A program made the translations under genes and the position numbers. The notes beneath the pieces are model-generated. The model was given only the letters and a program-made list of their open reading frames with translations, had not been told where the DNA came from and did no database searches. Of a DNA stretch of 62,936 nt, positions 16,465 through 24,192 are shown one piece after another (the first letter of the stretch is position 1; each line of letters begins with the position of its first letter). Source of the DNA: an uncultured Bacteriovoracaceae bacterium (GTDB lineage: Bacteria > Bdellovibrionota > Bacteriovoracia > Bacteriovoracales > Bacteriovoracaceae); NCBI GenBank assembly GCA_937931205.1, contig CALHBF010000004.1, forward strand, positions 1 to 62,936. The letters are read 5' to 3'.

Positions 16465-17336
16465 TAGATTCCTCTCACCTTCTTCAAGAAGTTTCTAATG
16501 TTCTGTTCGCGCTTCTGAAATACCTTTAACATCAATTCAAGTTCTTTAAGATGACTGTTCACTTTTAAGGTAACTTGATATTCCTCATTATCGATTACTT
16601 CGATATTGATAACTTCTGCTGATAACCTGAGCCCTTTTTTTTCTCCAAGGTAACTTATTTTAAATTCAAGGATAAGTTGATTATCTTCAGGAAGAACTTT
16701 GGTTTTAAGGATCACTTCTCGATCAAAATAGTCCTCAAGAGTTGATTCAATGGCCTTCTCTCCCTCATACAAAGTAAGTTTTGCAACAGGAGTTTCTGTC
16801 ATTACTTCAAGTTCATTTTTTTTAGTCTCGCCAGCAAGCTCAGTAAATTCTTCAATAGGATAAAGCCTTCTCTTCGTATTACTTTTAATCACTAACTTAT
16901 TACTGGAAGAAAAAAGATCCTCATAGGTTTGGTTTGCTTTATTGGTCTGATGGTTATCCTCAAACTCCTGCACTAACTTGAGAACAATCTCTTCCTCATC
17001 AGCAAAATACTGCTTGGATGAAATGATTTTATGCAAAGAAAGACGAGAAGCTGCTTCTGTCAGTTTTTCATTGTTTTGGTGATCAACGAGAATAACGATA
17101 TGATTCTTATCTTTTAGCGCTAGCTTTTTCTTTTGGTAAAAACTCACTAGCTGAAGCAGATCTTCTTTACTGGCAAGGGAGCAGATAATGATTGAGTTCT
17201 CACTCTCACTCAATTGCTCTAAGAGTTCATTCGCACTCGAAGAGTAATGAATAACATCCCCCTCCCAATAATCGAGAGTAGGCGCTTGAAAGCAGAATTT
17301 ATAAATAGAGACGTTTGCCATCCGAAAGCTCTTCAT
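16464..17336 (-). CDS. Degenerate receiver-like protein with possible C-terminal PilZ-like domain
   Basis: 290 residues. The first about 130 residues (NSIIICSLASKEDLLQL, KNHIVILVDHQNNEK, KIISSKQYF) follow the beta-alpha order of a receiver but lack the acidic pocket and acceptor Asp. A linker leads to a beta-rich domain (about 170-270: REVILKTKVL, LILEFKISYLGEKKGLRLSAEVINIE) that resembles PilZ in strand pattern, but the RxxxR and D/NxSxxG c-di-GMP motifs are not visible. Function unknown. First gene of a two-gene operon with the TPR response regulator. A second in-frame ATG at 17321 has AAGAG upstream and may be the true start. Confidence 0.6.
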   Translation of the reverse strand: MKSFRMANVSIYKFCFQAPTLDYWEGDVIHYSSSANELLEQLSESENSIIICSLASKEDLLQLVSFYQKKKLALKDKNHIVILVDHQNNEKLTEAASRLSLHKIISSKQYFADEEEIVLKLVQEFEDNHQTNKANQTYEDLFSSSNKLVIKSNTKRRLYPIEEFTELAGETKKNELEVMTETPVAKLTLYEGEKAIESTLEDYFDREVILKTKVLPEDNQLILEFKISYLGEKKGLRLSAEVINIEVIDNEEYQVTLKVNSHLKELELMLKVFQKREQNIRNFLKKVRGI

Positions 17337-17465
17337 GTATTTCTTGTAACTCTTTAGTTATTCTAGGTTATTAGGTTTTCTAACTCTATGAGGAAAAAAT
17401 GCCCTAATTCCACCATCCTAGGATTTTATAAGGTTTTAAGTACAATAGGTCTAAGAGCTTAAAAT

Positions 17466-18860
17466 ATGGAAGAAAACGAAAATCTTGAACCAGAGAATCA
17501 GGAAATACTTGAGGAACTATCCGAACAGGGAAAGACGGAAGAACTCGTCGAAATGTTCGAAGAACTTCCTACGATGGATGTTGCCAAATTCATGGAGCAG
17601 CGTCCTGTTGAGGAAGTTATCGAGTATCTCGATAAACTTGACCCTGAAGATCAGGGACGTATTTTCTCGGATTTCACCTACGATCTACAGTTGGAGCTTT
17701 TCCATAAGCTTCCTCGTCGTATTTTTGCTCAAATTTTCGGACAAATGTATTCGGATATTCGAGCAGACTTTTACCAAGAACTTACTAAAGAAGAGCAAAT
17801 TGAGCTCCTCCCCTATCTCGATAAAAAAACTCGCGAAGACGTAATTATTCTATCGGCCTATCCTCCAGAAACGGCCGGTGGTATTATGACCACCGACTTT
17901 GCCACTATCTTTGCTGATATGACTGCCAATGAGGCTTTAGGAAAAATCAGAAAAGATGCTCCTTCTAAGGACATGGTTTATTACATCTATGTAGTAGATC
18001 ATTCGATGGTGATTAAAGGTTTTGTTACTTTGAAAGATCTTGTTCTTTCTGATCCAAAAACTAAGGTTTTTGAATTCATTAATGAACACTATGTTAGTGC
18101 TGAAGTTAATGAAGACCGAGAGTCAGTGGCCCAAAAAATTGACCGCTATGACCTCGCGGCCATTCCCGTTCTTAACTCCCTAGACCAACTAGTGGGTATC
18201 GTATCAAACGTTGAGGCGATTGATATTATCCAAAAAGAGGCCACAGAGGATATTGAAAGGATCATGGGTATCATTCCATCTGAGGATGGAGAGGAATATC
18301 TCACGACTCCTAGTTTTGCTCATTTTAAACGTCGTGTGGTTTGGCTCGTTTCGCTGGCCGCAGTTGGTATTCTTTCAGGAATGATTATTAATGAGTACCA
18401 AGGAGTACTTGAAAGCTTCATTATTCTAGCTATGTATATGCCAATGATGGCAGCAACTGGCGGTAACACTGGTTCACAAGCAGCAACAGTTGTTATTCGT
18501 GCGCTTTCACTCGGTGAAATGACTATCAAAGACTGGCCAAAAATTATCTACAAAGAAACTAAGATTTCATTGATGCTCTCTATCTGTGTGGCAGTTCTTA
18601 CTTTTGCAAAGATTGCTTTTCTTTCTTTTCACACAACACTACCAGATAATATTTCTCTGAAACTTATTGCTCTTGTTATCTCGGTAGCTATTGCTGTTCA
18701 GGTTATTACTTCAGCAGTCATCGGAGCATCCCTCCCCTTGATTGTGAGAAAGTTCGGCGGTGACCCTGCTGTGGTTGCCAGTCCTGCCATTACGACAATT
18801 GTCGATATTACAGGACTTCTCATTTACTTCAGTGTTGCTTCTGCGACACTTGGAATTTAA
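17466..18860 (+). CDS. mgtE: Magnesium transporter MgtE
   Basis: 464 residues. The order is acidic N-domain with repeated 'L..LDPEDQGRIFSDF' units (residues about 20-130), paired CBS domains (about 135-260, including 'ETAGGIMTTDFATIFADMT'), a connecting 'plug' helix, and five membrane helices. The pore segment 'MYMPMMAATGGNTGSQAATVVIRAL' is diagnostic. The cytoplasmic domains sense Mg2+ and gate the channel. Length and layout are standard. Upstream of the ATG no strong ribosome binding site is visible. The ManC-type gene follows 21 bases after the stop and may be co-transcribed. Confidence 0.96.
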   Translation: MEENENLEPENQEILEELSEQGKTEELVEMFEELPTMDVAKFMEQRPVEEVIEYLDKLDPEDQGRIFSDFTYDLQLELFHKLPRRIFAQIFGQMYSDIRADFYQELTKEEQIELLPYLDKKTREDVIILSAYPPETAGGIMTTDFATIFADMTANEALGKIRKDAPSKDMVYYIYVVDHSMVIKGFVTLKDLVLSDPKTKVFEFINEHYVSAEVNEDRESVAQKIDRYDLAAIPVLNSLDQLVGIVSNVEAIDIIQKEATEDIERIMGIIPSEDGEEYLTTPSFAHFKRRVVWLVSLAAVGILSGMIINEYQGVLESFIILAMYMPMMAATGGNTGSQAATVVIRALSLGEMTIKDWPKIIYKETKISLMLSICVAVLTFAKIAFLSFHTTLPDNISLKLIALVISVAIAVQVITSAVIGASLPLIVRKFGGDPAVVASPAITTIVDITGLLIYFSVASATLGI

Positions 18861-18881
18861 TTACTTTTTAGTGAGGAAAAT

Positions 18882-20255
18882 ATGAAAGTCGTTATTCTTT
18901 GTGGTGGTTCAGGAACAAGATTATGGCCGATCTCACGAACTCTTTTTCCAAAGCAGTTTGTAAAACTTTTTGATTCAAAATCTCTTTTTCAACATACTCT
19001 TCTTAGAAATAATTTCAAAGATGCAGAGTTCTCTATTGTTATCAACCAAGAACAGTACTTTCTTGGATTAGATCAACTAGAAGAATTAAAACTCAAATCA
19101 AAATCACATTTTATTCTTGAACCGATCGGCAGAAATACAGCTCCTGCGATTGCTATTTCCGCATTGGAAAGCAAGCCAGATGATATTCTCCTTGTTGTAC
19201 CAAGTGATCACACTATCGCTAACGAAGCCGCCTATGCAGAAGTTGTAAAAAAAGCTTCTGAGTTAGCTGCAACTGATAAACTAGTTACCTTTGGAATTAA
19301 GCCTAACTACCCAGAGATCGGTTATGGCTATATTGAAGCGAGTGGCCTTGATGTTCTCTCGTTTAAAGAAAAACCGGATCTAGCGACAGCTAAAAAATAT
19401 GTTGATGCAGGCAACTACTACTGGAACAGCGGTATGTTCTGCTTTAAAGCAAAAACATATCTGGAAGAGCTTAAAAAGCATTCTCCTGATATCTACCAAG
19501 CTTGTCTTGAAGCTCATCAAAATGCACGCAAAGATAGCGTTCTTCGTCTTAACCTTGAAGAGATGAAGGCCATCAGATCAGATTCTATCGATTACGCTGT
19601 AATGGAAAAATCAAAAGTTGTTCAAGTTGTTCCAAGTGATATTGGCTGGAGTGATCTAGGCTCATTTGATTCTCTCTATGAAGCTCTTCCTAAAGATGAG
19701 AATGGCAATACGAAGGCCAATTCTACGATTCACCTTGGTTCAAAAAATAACTTGGTGATCTCGCACAAACGCCTGATTTCTACTATCGATGTAGAAGACT
19801 TAATGATTGTTGATACCCAAGACGCACTGGTGATTTCTAAAAAGGGCTCTACTCAAAAAGTAAAAGATCTCGTGGGTGAAGTTAAAAAGATCAACACAGA
19901 GATGACTAATGTTCACTTAACGGCCCACAGACCTTGGGGAACATATACAGTTCTGGAAGATAATCCTGGTTATAAAGTAAAACAGATCACTGTTTATCCT
20001 GGAGCAAAACTCTCCCTACAATATCACCATCACCGCTCTGAGCACTGGATTGTTGTAAAAGGGATTGCGACTGTGACAGTGGGCGAAGAAACATTTGATC
20101 TGAAAACAAATGAATCAACCTATATTCCTAAGGAAGCGAAGCACCGCTTAGTAAACAATCAAAAAGAAGAGCTTGTTTTGATCGAGGCACAAGTCGGAAC
20201 TTACCTTGGAGAAGATGATATTATCCGACTACAAGACGACTACAAACGTAACTAA
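18882..20255 (+). CDS. manC: Mannose-1-phosphate guanylyltransferase / mannose-6-phosphate isomerase
   Basis: 457 residues, bifunctional type II. N-terminal nucleotidyltransferase with 'CGGSGTRLWPISR' and 'FKEKPD'; the C-terminal cupin has the isomerase metal motif 'YHHHRSEHWIVVKG'. It makes GDP-mannose from fructose-6-phosphate or mannose-6-phosphate (with phosphomannomutase) for surface polysaccharide. Length matches AlgA/ManC (about 470). GTGAGG lies about 6 bases before the ATG. The three following genes handle amino sugars or glycoconjugates, suggesting a carbohydrate neighbourhood. Confidence 0.93.
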   Translation: MKVVILCGGSGTRLWPISRTLFPKQFVKLFDSKSLFQHTLLRNNFKDAEFSIVINQEQYFLGLDQLEELKLKSKSHFILEPIGRNTAPAIAISALESKPDDILLVVPSDHTIANEAAYAEVVKKASELAATDKLVTFGIKPNYPEIGYGYIEASGLDVLSFKEKPDLATAKKYVDAGNYYWNSGMFCFKAKTYLEELKKHSPDIYQACLEAHQNARKDSVLRLNLEEMKAIRSDSIDYAVMEKSKVVQVVPSDIGWSDLGSFDSLYEALPKDENGNTKANSTIHLGSKNNLVISHKRLISTIDVEDLMIVDTQDALVISKKGSTQKVKDLVGEVKKINTEMTNVHLTAHRPWGTYTVLEDNPGYKVKQITVYPGAKLSLQYHHHRSEHWIVVKGIATVTVGEETFDLKTNESTYIPKEAKHRLVNNQKEELVLIEAQVGTYLGEDDIIRLQDDYKRN

Positions 20256-20275
20256 TTAATTTCATTCAACAGCAG

Positions 20276-20307
20276 CGTCTAGATGTCGTTTTTTTGGCAT
20301 CTAGACG
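20276..20307. promoter_or_regulatory. Inverted repeat, possible terminator after manC
   Basis: CGTCTAGATG (20276-20285) and CATCTAGACG (20298-20307) are perfect 10-base arms with a 12-base loop holding seven T. No T tract follows the stem, so it may be a weak terminator or a protein-binding site. It starts 21 bases after the manC stop. Confidence 0.45.
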
Positions 20308-20366
20308 ACCTGATCTCTTCATTGCTAGATTCATAAGTATCACATTGAAAAATTCTCGAGGAATTT

Positions 20367-20432
20367 ATGATTAGATCAGTTTTGGTCCTTATCGCTTTTT
20401 GTTACGTTCTAACAACTCTCACTCGTCTCTAA
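20367..20432 (+). CDS. Possible 21-residue membrane micropeptide upstream of the PIG-L gene
   Basis: ATG 20367 is preceded by a strong Shine-Dalgarno sequence (GAGGA, 4 bases away). The frame encodes MIRSVLVLIAFCYVLTTLTR plus Leu and then TAA: a basic residue followed by a hydrophobic stretch long enough to span a membrane. The stop lies 4 bases before the ATG of the deacetylase gene, which has no ribosome binding site of its own, so it may serve as a coupling leader as well as a peptide. Too short to test by homology. Confidence 0.4.
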   Translation: MIRSVLVLIAFCYVLTTLTRL

Positions 20433-20436
20433 TCAC

Positions 20437-21213
20437 ATGAACTCTTGTGCCCTAGAGTTTACTAAATTTTATTCGCAGTTTTTTTCAATCGGGCACACAA
20501 CGCTTAAAGCTCCCAGAAAAATTAATGTTCTCATTCTTGCTCCTCATCCTGATGATGAGTGCTTGATGGCACCTTATGCTCTAAGACTTCTTTTGGAGAA
20601 TAAAGCGAATGTTCATGCGGCTTCGGTCACTTTAGGATCTAACTCTGCTAGACAGGGCGAGCGCCAGATTGAATTTCACAACGCTTGTCAGGTGATGAAC
20701 TTCACTTCTCATATCTTGTCACTTGAGTGGGATAAAAAAGCAGAGGAAGTAAAAGACATCATAAAGAGAGAAGAAATTAATTTCATCGTTTCTCCACATC
20801 TCCATGATCATCACCCGGCTCACATCAAAACAGGTGAGCTTGCACGAAAAGTAATGAAAGAAATCTCTTTTGAGGGGATTTATCTAGAAAGTGAATTCTG
20901 GGGAGAACTCACAACGCCTAATCTTCTGATTGAAGTGACTAAGGAAGCTTTTGAACTTTCTTTTGATGCTTTAACTAAACACACAGGGGAAGTAAGTCGA
21001 AACCCTTATCACCTACGTCTTGCTGCCAATTTAGTGAATAGTGTCCGCAGAGGAGCAGAGAAAGTAGCCACTCTGGGTTCTTCTGCTCCGAACTTTGCCT
21101 TTGGAGTTCTCTATCAAGCTCATCAGGTTCAAAATGGATCGCTAAAAGCTCTCCCTAATCAAACTCTCGACTCAACTGCTGATCTCGGCGCCATCTTTGA
21201 AGCGGCCAATTGA
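20437..21213 (+). CDS. PIG-L/LmbE-family deacetylase
   Basis: 258 residues. 'VLILAPHPDDECLMAPYALRLLL' is the family's zinc and catalytic motif (AHPDDE type), with further ligands in 'SPHLHDHHPAHIKTGEL'. The family removes N-acetyl groups from GlcNAc-containing compounds. Cytoplasmic, no signal. The start codon lacks a Shine-Dalgarno sequence and directly follows a small upstream frame. The 3' end overlaps nagB by 55 bases, the largest tail-to-tail overlap in the window. Side by side with nagB it suggests amino-sugar turnover, but the exact substrate is unknown. Confidence 0.87.
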   Translation: MNSCALEFTKFYSQFFSIGHTTLKAPRKINVLILAPHPDDECLMAPYALRLLLENKANVHAASVTLGSNSARQGERQIEFHNACQVMNFTSHILSLEWDKKAEEVKDIIKREEINFIVSPHLHDHHPAHIKTGELARKVMKEISFEGIYLESEFWGELTTPNLLIEVTKEAFELSFDALTKHTGEVSRNPYHLRLAANLVNSVRRGAEKVATLGSSAPNFAFGVLYQAHQVQNGSLKALPNQTLDSTADLGAIFEAAN

Positions 21214-21902
21214 TCAAGAACGACATCTAAATTTTTATGTTTTTGTAAGATGCTGGCTGGGCAATCAATATCAATTGAACCTTGCAGAGCACGTTTCATA
21301 ATTTCTGCTTTACTCTCCCCTAGTGCAAGAAGAACGATGGATTTTGCGTCCATAATATTCTTAATTCCCATCGTGATTGCATGAGTCGGATTGGCCCCCA
21401 TGAAATCTTTCGCATTCGCAAGGATAGTAGACTCAGTTAATTCGATGACGTGAGTAGTTTGAGAAAAAGGAGTTTGAGGTTCATTAAAGCCAATATGGCC
21501 ATTAAGTCCAATTCCCAATAATTGCAAATCGATCCCACCAGCGGCTTCGATACTTTTATTGTAATGCTCAGTGGCCTCTTCTTCTTTCAAATCAGTGCGA
21601 TGAAAATGAAATTGCGATGGAGAGATATTGAGACCTGCCAGTGCATTCAATAAATAGCTCTTAAAGCTTGCAGGATGATCAATAGAGATTTCCCAGTACT
21701 CATCCAGCATAAAGAACTGAACATTGCTTAAATCCGTTTTATGCTCTTTTACCAGTACCTTAAAGGCGTCATAAACCCCTACCATGGTATTTCCGGTGGC
21801 AAGACCGATAGTTGAATTCTTTTTCTTAAGAATTTGCTGATGAAGGAGAGATGCTACCTTAATAGATGCTAAATTTTTATTTTCGACAATTTCAACCTTC
21901 AT
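21159..21902 (-). CDS. nagB: Glucosamine-6-phosphate deaminase
   Basis: 247 residues. 'TIGLATGNTMVGVYDAF' (phosphate binding), 'FFMLDEYW' (Asp67, ring opening/proton transfer) and 'GIGLNGHIGFNEP' (catalytic His136) match NagB, which converts glucosamine-6-phosphate to fructose-6-phosphate and ammonia. A predator feeding on peptidoglycan-derived amino sugars would use it (inference). Length is close to standard short NagB (about 240-260). It is transcribed divergently from the NtrC-type regulator, and the 70-base gap carries two perfect inverted repeats, so shared regulation is plausible. Confidence 0.93.
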   Translation of the reverse strand: MKVEIVENKNLASIKVASLLHQQILKKKNSTIGLATGNTMVGVYDAFKVLVKEHKTDLSNVQFFMLDEYWEISIDHPASFKSYLLNALAGLNISPSQFHFHRTDLKEEEATEHYNKSIEAAGGIDLQLLGIGLNGHIGFNEPQTPFSQTTHVIELTESTILANAKDFMGANPTHAITMGIKNIMDAKSIVLLALGESKAEIMKRALQGSIDIDCPASILQKHKNLDVVLDQLAASKMAPRSAVESRV

Positions 21903-21924
21903 GGGCCTATCATTCCTGTAAAAA

Positions 21925-21969
21925 ATTCGGATTCCGAATACGAATATTGGAAATATTCTAGTTCCGAAT
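21925..21969. promoter_or_regulatory. Operator-like inverted repeats between nagB and the NtrC-type gene
   Basis: Two perfect inverted repeats: ATTCGGA-T-TCCGAAT (21925-21939) and GAATATT-gga-AATATTC (21942-21958). TTCCGAAT recurs at 21962-21969, 3 bases before the regulator's first ATG. The string ATTCCGAA occurs again within a palindrome at 23038-23055. The spacing suggests binding by a dimeric regulator controlling one or both divergent genes; the protein is unknown but the adjacent activator is the natural candidate. Confidence 0.55.
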
Positions 21970-21972
21970 TAA

Positions 21973-23280
21973 ATGCTCGTCATGACAAAAAGAATACTAA
22001 TTATTGAAGATGATAAATATCTACGTCTTGCCCTGCTGGAGATTCTCTCGCAATTCGGTCTTTTAGAGGAAGCTTCCTCTTTTAAAGATGCGCAAAACCT
22101 CCTGCTCAAGAATCACTATAACATTGTTGTCACAGACATTGAGCTAGGCGACGGGCTCTCTTTTGAGTTGCTACCTCTTATTCGCAGAAAAGGGTCACAA
22201 TGTATTGTTTTAAGTTCTCACCAAGAAGTTGATTTCATTGAAAAGGCTTATTCCGCAGGGGCCCAATACTTTCTTGCTAAAAATCAAATGCGCCTTCAGC
22301 TTCCTCATTACATGAACCTCCTTTGTCATACTCATAAAAAGGATCTCGATCTTTTCTTTGAAAATGATTTTGTCACAGTGGACGAAAATCTAAAGAAGGA
22401 AATTTCAAAGCTGGCCGAAGTAAATCTCACCAATCGAAATATCTTAATTACAGGTCCTTCAGGAGTCGGAAAATCCCATCTCGGGAAACTGATTCACAAG
22501 CTCTCCCGCTCTCAAGGAAATCTTGTTCATATTAACTGTTCAGAGATTCCAGAAAACCTGCTGGAAGCAGAACTTTTTGGGCATACCAAAGGGGCCTTTA
22601 CAGGAGCAGAGAAAGCACGAACAGGAAAGCTCACTTCCGCGAGCAAGGGAATACTATTTCTTGATGAAGTTGGAACTATGCCGATGTCGATGCAACAGAA
22701 GCTTCTCAAGGCCTTAGATGAAAAAACTTTTTACCCAGTAGGAAGTGATGTACCTCAAAAGATTGATTTCACTCTCATCACCGCGACTTGTGAAGATTTA
22801 GAGGAGAAAATCCAGAATAAGACTTTTAGGGAAGATTTCTTCTATCGAATCAATGGAATATCAATAAAAATTCCTTCCCTAAGCGAAAGGAAGAAAGACA
22901 TTGAATTACTGGTCTCTAAGTTTATCCAGAATAGTCCTCGCAAGTTTATTATGAAGGAAGAGGCCATTGAACTCTTACAGCAGAAACCTTGGCCCGGAAA
23001 TATCCGCGAACTGAATAAATTCCTAGAACGAATTCATGATTCCGAAATCGGAATCGTAAGAAAGGAAGATATTGATACTTCTTTAAACAATAAAGAAAGA
23101 GAAGTTTCCCTGCCTGATCCGAATGATATTCTTCATTTAGGACTTAAAAGTTATATTGCTCAACTTGAAAAAATGGCGGTAGAAGCTTCGATGAAAAGAA
23201 ATCAAGGAAAAGTTACAGAATGTATCAAAGAACTAAGAATTTCTGTTTCTGCGTTTTATCGCATACTTAATAGTCACTAA
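21973..23280 (+). CDS. NtrC-family sigma-54-dependent response regulator
   Basis: 435 residues in the classic order: receiver (about 6-120) with acceptor Asp55 (VVTDIELGDG) and acidic pair at residues 12-14; AAA+ domain with Walker A GPSGVGKS (161-168), the sigma-54 contact loop GAFTGA (207-212), Walker B ILFLDE, and 'WPGNIRELNKFLERI'; and a C-terminal Fis-type helix-turn-helix (MAVEASMKRNQGKVTECIKELRISVSAFYRIL). It should be phosphorylated by an unlinked histidine kinase and activate sigma-54 promoters from a distance. One such promoter lies 16 bases after its stop. ATG 21982 (MTKRILIIEDD) is an alternative start. Confidence 0.94.
   Translation: MLVMTKRILIIEDDKYLRLALLEILSQFGLLEEASSFKDAQNLLLKNHYNIVVTDIELGDGLSFELLPLIRRKGSQCIVLSSHQEVDFIEKAYSAGAQYFLAKNQMRLQLPHYMNLLCHTHKKDLDLFFENDFVTVDENLKKEISKLAEVNLTNRNILITGPSGVGKSHLGKLIHKLSRSQGNLVHINCSEIPENLLEAELFGHTKGAFTGAEKARTGKLTSASKGILFLDEVGTMPMSMQQKLLKALDEKTFYPVGSDVPQKIDFTLITATCEDLEEKIQNKTFREDFFYRINGISIKIPSLSERKKDIELLVSKFIQNSPRKFIMKEEAIELLQQKPWPGNIRELNKFLERIHDSEIGIVRKEDIDTSLNNKEREVSLPDPNDILHLGLKSYIAQLEKMAVEASMKRNQGKVTECIKELRISVSAFYRILNSH
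23038..23055. promoter_or_regulatory. Palindrome inside the regulator gene, possible enhancer site
   Basis: GATTCCGA-AA-TCGGAATC, perfect 8-base arms. It shares ATTCCGAA with the repeat at 21925-21939 and lies about 250 bases upstream of the sigma-54 promoter, the usual range for an activator-binding enhancer. It encodes DSEIGI in the regulator's reading frame, so coincidence cannot be excluded. Confidence 0.35.
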
Positions 23281-23295
23281 GAGCATTTTCTTTTT

Positions 23296-23311
23296 TGGCA
23301 TCGACTTTGCC
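23296..23311 (+). promoter_or_regulatory. Sigma-54 promoter (-24/-12)
   Basis: TGGCATCGACTTTGCC matches the consensus TGGCAC-N5-TTGCW in the -24 GG, -12 GC, TGGCA and TTGC blocks with exact spacing. The predicted start of transcription is about 23322, giving a leader of about 30 bases with AGGAG before ATG 23351. It immediately follows the gene for an NtrC-type activator, strongly suggesting local control. Confidence 0.75.
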
Positions 23312-23350
23312 TATTCATTTTCAAACAACTTTATTTACAGGAGTTTGAAA

Positions 23351-23701
23351 ATGAATACTAGAGAAAGAGAAACTATTCAGCGCTATCGTAAAACTTTTCC
23401 CAATGACACTTTAAAGACTATTTCTTTTAAAACAGGCATTCAACTGACTCGAGTCTTCCGTATCATGAACGGGAAGCCAATGAAAGTGAGTGAACTTGAA
23501 GTTTTTGAAAATATCTTAGGACAGCGCCTCGGTCAGAATAAAAGAATCATGGAGTTTGAGAATATCGTCAAGCTGGCCGCACTTGATCTGACTGTCAGAG
23601 ATATTGAAACCATCATCTCCTACATCGAAAGAAAGCTTGAAAACAATAAGATTATCAAGCAGGTCGTAACAAATCACATCAGTGAAAATTTAATCGCTTA
23701 A
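23351..23701 (+). CDS. Small putative helix-turn-helix protein, first gene of the sigma-54 operon
   Basis: 116 residues from ATG 23351 with AGGAG about 8 bases upstream (a TTG at 23345 is less likely). Residues about 8-50 (ETIQRYRKTFPNDTLKTISFKTGIQLTRVFRIMNG) look like a DNA-binding helix-turn-helix of the lambda-repressor/Xre type, with a recognition helix 'QLTRVFRIM'. The rest is helical (VRDIETIISYIERKLEN). I do not recognise a named family. It is the first gene downstream of the sigma-54 promoter, followed 22 bases later by another small helical protein. Confidence 0.72.
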   Translation: MNTRERETIQRYRKTFPNDTLKTISFKTGIQLTRVFRIMNGKPMKVSELEVFENILGQRLGQNKRIMEFENIVKLAALDLTVRDIETIISYIERKLENNKIIKQVVTNHISENLIA

Positions 23702-23723
23702 TTTAGAAGAGAGAGAGAGATTT

Positions 23724-24191
23724 ATGAAAATTACATCTATTGAACGCTTTGTTCTAGAAACAATTGAAAATGAAGCTAAAACTTTCAAAGAGATCCTCAC
23801 TGAGAGTGGTCTACAAGAAAACGTTTGCTTTAATACCCTTCAGGCATTGGTCATTAAAAATATTATCGCCACCAACGGACTTCATTACTTTATCAATAAA
23901 AATTTGCCACGAGAGATGGTTGAAAAGATTAACTCAAATCGATTCAAGAAGCAGGAATCGATGGAGCTGATCGAAAACTTCCTCAATACATCAGCAGATG
24001 ATTTTGTTATCACTAAAGTTGCTTTAAACGATAAAGATCAAAAAATCTTCAGAGCAATGCTCAAGAATCTCGATTCCTTTGTCAAAGACTGTCATTTGAA
24101 AACAAAAAAAGAAGTTTTCTATAAAGACCGAACTCTGGTTTTCTGGGGAATGGCCAAAACAGAAAATATCATTAAAGAGATGGTGGGCTGA
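23724..24191 (+). CDS. Small putative winged-helix protein, second gene of the sigma-54 operon
   Basis: 155 residues. The N-terminus 'SIERFVLETIENEAKTFKEILTESGLQENVCFNTLQALVIKNIIATNGLHYFIN' reads like a winged helix-turn-helix (three helices and a two-strand wing). The C-terminal half is helical and ends in 'ENIIKEMVG'. It has a purine-rich AGAGAGAG stretch before the ATG. The lipoprotein gene begins 1 base after its stop. Function unknown; with 23351-23701 it would make two putative transcription factors in one sigma-54 operon. Confidence 0.7.
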   Translation: MKITSIERFVLETIENEAKTFKEILTESGLQENVCFNTLQALVIKNIIATNGLHYFINKNLPREMVEKINSNRFKKQESMELIENFLNTSADDFVITKVALNDKDQKIFRAMLKNLDSFVKDCHLKTKKEVFYKDRTLVFWGMAKTENIIKEMVG

Positions 24192-24192
24192 T

